In this document: positions 58,804 to 64,000 of the stretch, piece after piece
Numbering within the stretch: position 1 is the stretch's first letter
Layout: every line of letters begins with the position of its first letter
Assembly (NCBI GenBank): GCA_947650285.1
Contig: CANTFL010000528.1
Location: 1-64,000 of the forward strand
DNA: 64,000 bases
Reading direction: 5' to 3'
From: Hyaloperonospora brassicae
Taxonomy: Eukaryota; Oomycota; Peronosporomycetes; Peronosporales; Peronosporaceae
Notes under the pieces: model-generated
What the model was told of the DNA's origin: nothing
The model's database searches: none
The model's input: only the letters and a program-made list of their open reading frames with translations
Made by a program: the position numbers and the translations under genes

Positions 58804-60164
58804 ATGTCGTTCAGCAGTTTCTACTCTGTCGTCAATGCGATCAAAGACAAGTCGGCTGAGGCCATGACGACGCTGAGCTCGGACCTGCAGGAGTTCAAGT
58901 CGGTCGTCCAGGAGGACGTGGCCGAGCTATCGAAGCAAATGCGACCGAATAGACCGGACGGCAGTCGTCCAAGTGCAGAGACCTGCGACTCGGAGGAGCA
59001 TGGTGAAATCAAGATGAATGAGAAAGCTGAAGCAGAGGAAGAGGCTGTGGGTGGGACGGAAGCGCAGAGTGAAGACGTGCAGGAAGTGGACCCGTTGACG
59101 TCGTTGAAGAAGTCGCTGTTTTCATTTGGTCCACTCACTGCCGTAAGCAGCTCCATGCAGGAGTCACTGAGTTCCGTACAAGGATCTCTGACGTCAGTAG
59201 GCAGTAAATTGACGTCTCTGACGGTTGGTGGTAGCTTGGAATCGCTGGAAGCAATGGGGTCGAAGTTCCTGAACTCGGCCGACGAGTTTCTGGGCTCGTT
59301 GTCTGGAGAAGCAGCCTATGAAGACGAGCAAAATGTAAGTGAAAGTGCATTGGCAGCGAGGAGGTTTCGACTGCTGGCCCTTCAAGGAGATGAAAAGACG
59401 TACATTGAGCCACCTGTGGACGTGGAAGCTTTTGAGAAGTGGAAAAGCGAGATATTGGCTGAAGATCTCGCGGAGGTGGAGAAGGAAGTGCTGGAGAATT
59501 ACCCGACGGTGGGCAAAAAGGTCGCCGAGTTGGTCCCGTCTGCTGTCGGGTCAGATGTGTTTTGGACCCACTATATCTACAAGGCATCGCTGCTGGCTGC
59601 ACAGGAGATACGCGGAGCAAACTTGGTGGAACAAGGTGCGTGCGTGTGGCTTGAGTTGAGGTGCTTGTACTTGTGAGTGCTGATTGATCACGCCTTGTTG
59701 GTTTGTTGGTGAAATGTGGCATACTAGCTCTGAACGATGAGGAGGAAGAGATTGGCTGGGACGCTGACTCGCCGAAAGCTAAGGACGATGATGGCAAACC
59801 GATTTTTCTCGATGACGAGTCGAAAGAAGGGGAGGAGACAGTGCCGCCTATGAGTGTGACAAATGGCCCGGCCTCGTCAAGCGACGGAGAGAGCTGGATT
59901 GAGCTGAATGAGCGCAAAGAGTCGACGTCGTCAGGCGCTTCGTCGAACCTCAAAGAGCCGAATGGTGCTCTTGCTGACTTAAAGGTGGACGAGGGGGAAG
60001 AAGCGGCGGTCGTAGAGGACACACTCGACTGGGGCGATGACGATGACCTAGCCGTGCCAGAGGAGACCGTTTTGGACGCTCTGAGTGACAAGGTTGCCGA
60101 CGCGGTTCCTGCAACACATGAGGATACCGGTAAGCGTGGAGAGGATTGGGGCGAGTGGGACTAA
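58804..60164 (+). CDS. BSD-domain protein (SYAP1-like)
   Basis: Proposed join is 58,804-59,635 and 59,728-60,164 (422 residues), with one 92-bp GT-AG intron that keeps the frame (EQALNDEEEEIGWD across the junction). The start MSFSSFYSVVNAIKDKS was chosen because it begins the amphipathic helical region typical of the family; an upstream in-frame ATG exists. Residues 1-205 hold helical, Ser/Glu-rich segments repeating a TSVGSKLTSL type of pattern. The BSD domain (about 205-262) shows FEKWKSEI and the signature DVFWTHYIYK. After it comes the EEIGWD motif usual after BSD domains, then an acidic tail ending GEDWGEWD. BSD proteins occur in trafficking and signalling adaptors and in TFIIH; here the layout fits the SYAP1/DOS2 type. 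The molecular role is unknown. Confidence 0.88.
59636..59727 (+). other. Intron of the BSD-domain gene
   Basis: It begins GTGCGTGCG and ends ATACTAG. It splits a codon after its first base (Ala). Removing it joins the two open frames and restores the conserved EExGWD motif directly after the BSD domain. Confidence 0.85.
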
Positions 60165-61589
60165 GCCGAGCGAACGGACGTGAATAGCATCGAGACATAC
60201 TTCATTTGACATTGCATCACTTTGCTGGTGATGCTTAGGCCTTGGTACACCATCGTATATTTGCTGGGCATCACCACGTATTACACGGAAAAACAGTGTC
60301 ACACTTCGTTTACCTGAAGAAGATTTCGTTACTGATGCATGAGCATTTCTGATCGCGCGATCAGGTGTAGTCGTTAAAGTGAAACTGGAACGCTTCATTA
60401 AGCTTTGTGATGGTGATGCGTATTTCTAGGTCTATGTCATACAATCATGACAAGTCTACTTCTTCGATATACTGCGAGAACTGTCCCCAACGTGGACACC
60501 TCACGTGCACGCGGCACATATTGACTTGGCAACTTCGTGAGGCAATAATAAAGTTGAGTGAAAAAACCTGCCGTCGTAGTGCACACGAGAAAGTGACCGC
60601 TATGGTGTGGAAGCTCGAAGACTTCGCAGGCTTATGTGATGAAACACCTGATGCATAACTCGCAATTACCATTGTCAAGAATATGAGATGGCAAAAGATA
60701 ACGAGAGAAGCTAAAATTCAGTTGTCCCACTCAAAAAAACTTTATGCAACAATCACGAGGTGCGCTAGAGACAACCACCGCAACGGCATGTGCGATACTT
60801 GTTGCAGGCCCGCGACTCGCAATAGAGCGGTCGTTCATGTGTATTTAGTACTTCAGGAATCACGTTTGGGCGAACTCGAACGTTTGCTACAAAAGGCTTT
60901 GGATCTCTTCGACTTCGATGCTTGGTAAGCGATAAGCCAAAGCTTGGACACGAATAGAGTTCTGCTACTTGTGCATTGCGAACTGTGCACGTTCGATCAG
61001 ACGATCCTGTCCACGTGCACATGGCAGTGAAGGCCATTCTGCGACGAGAGGAGGTGCTGCCTCACAAAGTGGACGGGTTCTCTTGCCGGACCCGCCGGCA
61101 TTGTTTTCAGTTACATACTCGACACTCTTTCTCTTCATTTGTGTGAAAACCCAACAACCGCAACGGTCAACTCATGTCGAGCGCCGACAACATCTCGAAC
61201 TCACTGTAGCACAGACCCCTCACCGCAGCTACTTGTCGCGAACTTACATCATGCTAAATTGAAGCATCGGCCAGTGCTCAGTAGTAGCGACAAAGTCTTT
61301 CTTGGACAACGCAGCGTGATGCAAATTGGGCTCGTCGAATGACATGGGCGGAACTCTAGTGAGTCACGAGTAGTCAATCAACCTGACGCTCTCAGCGCAA
61401 ACAGCAAGAGTAGGACTTGATCCGATCCTGTCATCTGCGATTCTCTCTACCAGCATCTCTGCTACCGTATAAAGGTGAGTTTGTAAGCAATGCGGACGGA
61501 ACTGTTTTTCGACACCGGTCCGAATGCTCCTACGGTCCAGAGGAAAGAAGCCGCAGCTACCGACATGGCAGGTTTACAGTGTCGACGTA
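60165..61589. other. Stretch downstream of the BSD gene, no supported gene
   Basis: Short frames only. Some minus-strand fragments have normal protein composition (for example LVERIADDRIGSSPTLAVCA near 61.4 kb, and YRLPSIEVEEIQSLL with a following stop near 60.9 kb). They may be the decayed 3' end of the relic at 61,590-63,320. A 16-bp perfect palindrome CTGATCGCGCGATCAG occurs at 60,349-60,364. Confidence 0.45.
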
Positions 61590-63320
61590 CTATGTGGGTT
61601 GCTCAATTGTTACGCAACGACCCGACCTCAAATCACATGATTGTTTGTCATGGCTTCGACGTAGAGGGATGATAGCTGTCAAAGACATTTGGAAGCAGAC
61701 AGCGAAACCGTCTGGAGGCCTCGCAAGACCTGGAGTGAGCTGGATGTTGTCTCGTACAAGCTGTTGACATGTCATTGGTGCCCATGTCAGAGTATTTTGC
61801 TCCGTGTCAGCAGATGTCGAGCGACAAGATGTCGATCATCGAATCGAGCATCACATGTATAACGTAGTTGCTGCAGCATGTCGACAATCGCCGGATCATG
61901 TATCGGTAGACAGATCAACATAACTTGCTTGCTGCACTGGCCATGTTGCAACGATTCAAATCGAGAGACATGCACAGCTGCTGTTCGAGTGGGCTGGTGG
62001 CAGTCTGCACTATCGTAAGCGATCTGGACCAATGCTGTCATGATGATAGCAAGAGAAGATGAAGCGAAGCTACTGCAGAGATGCGATATTGCACTGCTGT
62101 CGCAGCTGACTCGGTATCATGTCGCTCGTAAATTTTTTGTGTACATCCATACATCCCGTCTTTCTCCGTGAACAGCAAATGATCAATAAGTTGTGATTCT
62201 CCAGATTCATCTTCCGGCACAAATCGGTCCAGAAGACTGTGCAGGACTTCGGGTGCCATGATTTGGAGGCGAAATACGCGTAGGTCACAATGACTGCACC
62301 CTTTGCAGCAGCTCAAGCACACCAATGCCGACAAATGCCAACCCAGGTTGAGCAATTTGCGGCCGTAGTTGACAAGGATCGAAAACGGCTATGCCAAATG
62401 AGTGCAACGCAGATACAGCGCCGTCATGAGCGTAAGCCAGCTTACAAACCGTAAGCTGTAACCTCATGTTGGATATAAGTGAGCTTCGACAGCAAGTAGG
62501 ATGTCTGATCAAGCATCGGAAAACGTAGGTCATGCATCTATCGTAATATCATCAACGCTGCAAGGCAAGCAATCGAAAGTGTAGGGCAGCGATTGCAACA
62601 AATCAGCACCGAGTAAGCGTAGCTCCCTTTGCGAGAGTAGCGCCTCCTGATATTCGACATGAGGCGCGAACAACCTGGACTTGTCCACCGTTCCTTTGTC
62701 TTCAAGTCGCATTTGTGCAGGCCCCAAACAGCCGAGGCGACCACGGCTGGTACTGACACTGGCACTAAGCAGCATGTTCGCTTAAACGGGATCGCGTCAG
62801 CACTTCCGTGGTCTATTACACGCAATCTTGCCATTTTTTGATTGTACACAGCGACAAAGTAGTGACGGCAATGTGGATCAATCGAGAGCGACTTTTGTCG
62901 AGCAAAGATACCCGATATGGACGTCAAGCACGCTTCGGCGAGACATTGCACAAGTTACTTAGATGATGAAAGCTTTCCGATGCACAGCGTTTCAACAGAC
63001 TTGGCGACGTCCGCTATCTCGACTCCAGAGCCTGATCGCTGGCAGTGATCGGTGTCACTATATAAGACGTAGATACTTGGCAGATACTCTCCCTCCATGC
63101 TTACAAGCTCATGTCCACTAAACACCTACTGATATCGTGCATGCCATCTAGTGCTATGTATGTGATGCAAATCTGTTCAACTTCTTCCATCCTCGCCAGC
63201 TCCTGCAACAGCGAGCGGATGCCAGATACAGTCGAGCGATCTCGACCACAATTGCTAATTTTATCCGACATCTCCACCTTTGCAATACAGCCAGCGACAG
63301 TTTTATGCAGTTTCCAACTT
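61590..63320 (-). pseudogene. Decayed gene with FANCI-like segments
   Basis: Several protein-like segments lie in order on the minus strand but in shifting frames. They are LLQELARMEEVEQICITYIA (about 63.15 kb), then SLSIDPHCRHYFVAVYNQK (62.88 kb), then LLSQRELRLLGADLLQSLP (62.6 kb), then HDGAVSALHSFGIAVFDP with GLAFVGIGVLELLQRV (62.3-62.45 kb), then EVLHSLLDRFVPEDESGE with SQLIDHLLF (62.2 kb), and finally QYRISAVASLHLLLLSS (62.05 kb). Their order and spacing recall Fanconi anaemia protein I, a helical-repeat partner of FANCD2 in crosslink repair: a GFxLxDS block, then EILExxLNRVV...DLL, then AVAGFLLLL. Family segments between them are missing. Hidden introns could explain some breaks, but a pseudogene is more likely. 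The identity is tentative. Confidence 0.35.
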
Positions 63321-63325
63321 CGTTA

Positions 63326-64000
63326 TCAAATGGCAAATTCGCGGCGGCACATCTCAGTGAACCGTTTATCTGCCATCGACACGTACAATGCAAAAGGTGC
63401 ACAGATTTCGTGTCGCAGTGTCTCAAAACAGTGCTTGTAGCCACCCTCGATCAGATACAGCTCGGGATAGTAGAGTTTGGGATACGAGTCCACATGTAAG
63501 CTGCGATCAACGTTGCGAACATGACGTAGCATCTTGGGAGCGCGGTTCGCGGAAAACTCACAGAAAAAAATGAGTACAGGACGTGTCCAGTCGTCTTTTG
63601 TCGAAGTCAAGAACAACTGCGTCTCCATCTCTTTGGGGTCACAAAGTGAACTGGCACCTGTCAAGCTCCCGCCTTCAAACTCATAAGGGAACCGGCAGTC
63701 CAGCAGCTGGAATCGTGTCATGTGAGTCTCGTAGTTGCCTTGTAACACTTTGGCCACAGTTTGTGGAGTAATTACATTCAGGTCCGGATGTTTCGTGGAA
63801 TGCACAGTGGGCAAACACAGTGTTTGTGTGGCTGCACTCGTGGTCGGAAGGCCACTTGTCTGCTGCGACACTCTCTCCCATTCAATGACATCTTGACTGG
63901 ACATTCCTCGGTCCCGAGCTACGTTGTCTTCGACCACGTCATTATTGACGGACACAATTGCAAGCTCTTGTTCGGACTCAAGTGTATATATCTTCCGAAA
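63326..64000 (-). CDS. Cdc25-type dual-specificity phosphatase (5' end outside window)
   Basis: Removes inhibitory phosphates from cyclin-dependent kinases to trigger mitosis. The frame is open to the right edge (it reads FRKIYTLESEQELAIV at the border), so the N-terminus is missing; about 224 residues are visible. The rhodanese-like catalytic domain shows FQLLDCRFPYEFEGGSLTGA, then the active site FFCEFSANRAPKMLRHVRNV and YPKLYYPELYLIEGGYKHCF, all typical of Cdc25. The catalytic Cys and the loop Arg of Cx5R are present. The residue before the cysteine is Phe, where animal and fungal enzymes normally have His. The C-terminus ends soon after the domain (RREFAI), as expected for the family. Confidence 0.9.
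   Translation of the reverse strand, partial: FRKIYTLESEQELAIVSVNNDVVEDNVARDRGMSSQDVIEWERVSQQTSGLPTTSAATQTLCLPTVHSTKHPDLNVITPQTVAKVLQGNYETHMTRFQLLDCRFPYEFEGGSLTGASSLCDPKEMETQLFLTSTKDDWTRPVLIFFCEFSANRAPKMLRHVRNVDRSLHVDSYPKLYYPELYLIEGGYKHCFETLRHEICAPFALYVSMADKRFTEMCRREFAI

Noticed and set aside
59135..60091. 318-codon minus-strand frame over the BSD gene
   Set aside because: It crosses the proposed intron and is Ser/Pro-rich only because it mirrors acidic codons of the sense gene.
60349..60364. 16-bp palindrome CTGATCGCGCGATCAG as a regulatory site
   Set aside because: A single occurrence with no adjacent gene start; could be chance.

Overview
The window looks like nuclear DNA of an oomycete, most likely a Peronosporales species (Phytophthora or a downy mildew). 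This is an inference. It rests on a large uninterrupted DNA polymerase epsilon gene, short GT-AG introns (92-171 bp) in otherwise compact genes, a membrane-anchored thaumatin-like protein, and long stretches of decayed Copia, Gypsy and LINE elements of the type common in these genomes. No rRNA gene, intact tRNA gene or CRISPR array was found.

Layout. Positions 1-41,000 are a repeat graveyard: mostly AT-rich, with no intact host gene that I can support. It holds (i) a Copia LTR retrotransposon on the minus strand with both LTRs (about 1,441-6,495), broken by frameshifts; (ii) a decayed LINE on the plus strand with endonuclease, reverse transcriptase and RNase H remnants (about 14,880-22,030); (iii) an unidentified coding relic (22,688-23,990); (iv) two diverged copies of a repeat carrying GATCGCGATC-type arrays (24,240-25,330 and 27,490-28,740), possibly LTRs; (v) a second, older Copia relic on the minus strand (about 30,159-34,420) containing a tRNA-derived SINE-like insert; and (vi) an unidentified coding relic near 37.1-37.8 kb.

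Positions 42,900-64,000 are a gene island. In order it has a three-exon thaumatin-like type I membrane protein (+, 42,929-44,563), a Mutator-like element with 148-bp terminal inverted repeats and a 9-bp target duplication (46,967-48,536), a pair of adjacent perfect or near-perfect hairpins (49,192-49,282), a Gypsy integrase relic (-, 49,514-50,110), DNA polymerase epsilon catalytic subunit (-, 50,322-57,620), a typical 2-Cys peroxiredoxin (-, 57,869-58,501), a BSD-domain protein with one intron (+, 58,804-60,164), a decayed minus-strand gene with FANCI-like segments (about 61,590-63,320), and the 3' part of a Cdc25 phosphatase running off the right edge (-, 63,326-64,000).

How the genes relate. 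POLE, Cdc25 and the FANCI-like relic all belong to DNA replication, cell-cycle or interstrand-crosslink repair pathways, but nothing suggests co-regulation beyond proximity. The peroxiredoxin and BSD genes are divergent across a 302-bp gap that must hold both promoters. The most novel-looking items are the young-looking Mutator-like element with unidentified cargo, the double hairpin with complementary loops, the GATC-array repeat family and the possible loss of a FANCI gene by decay.
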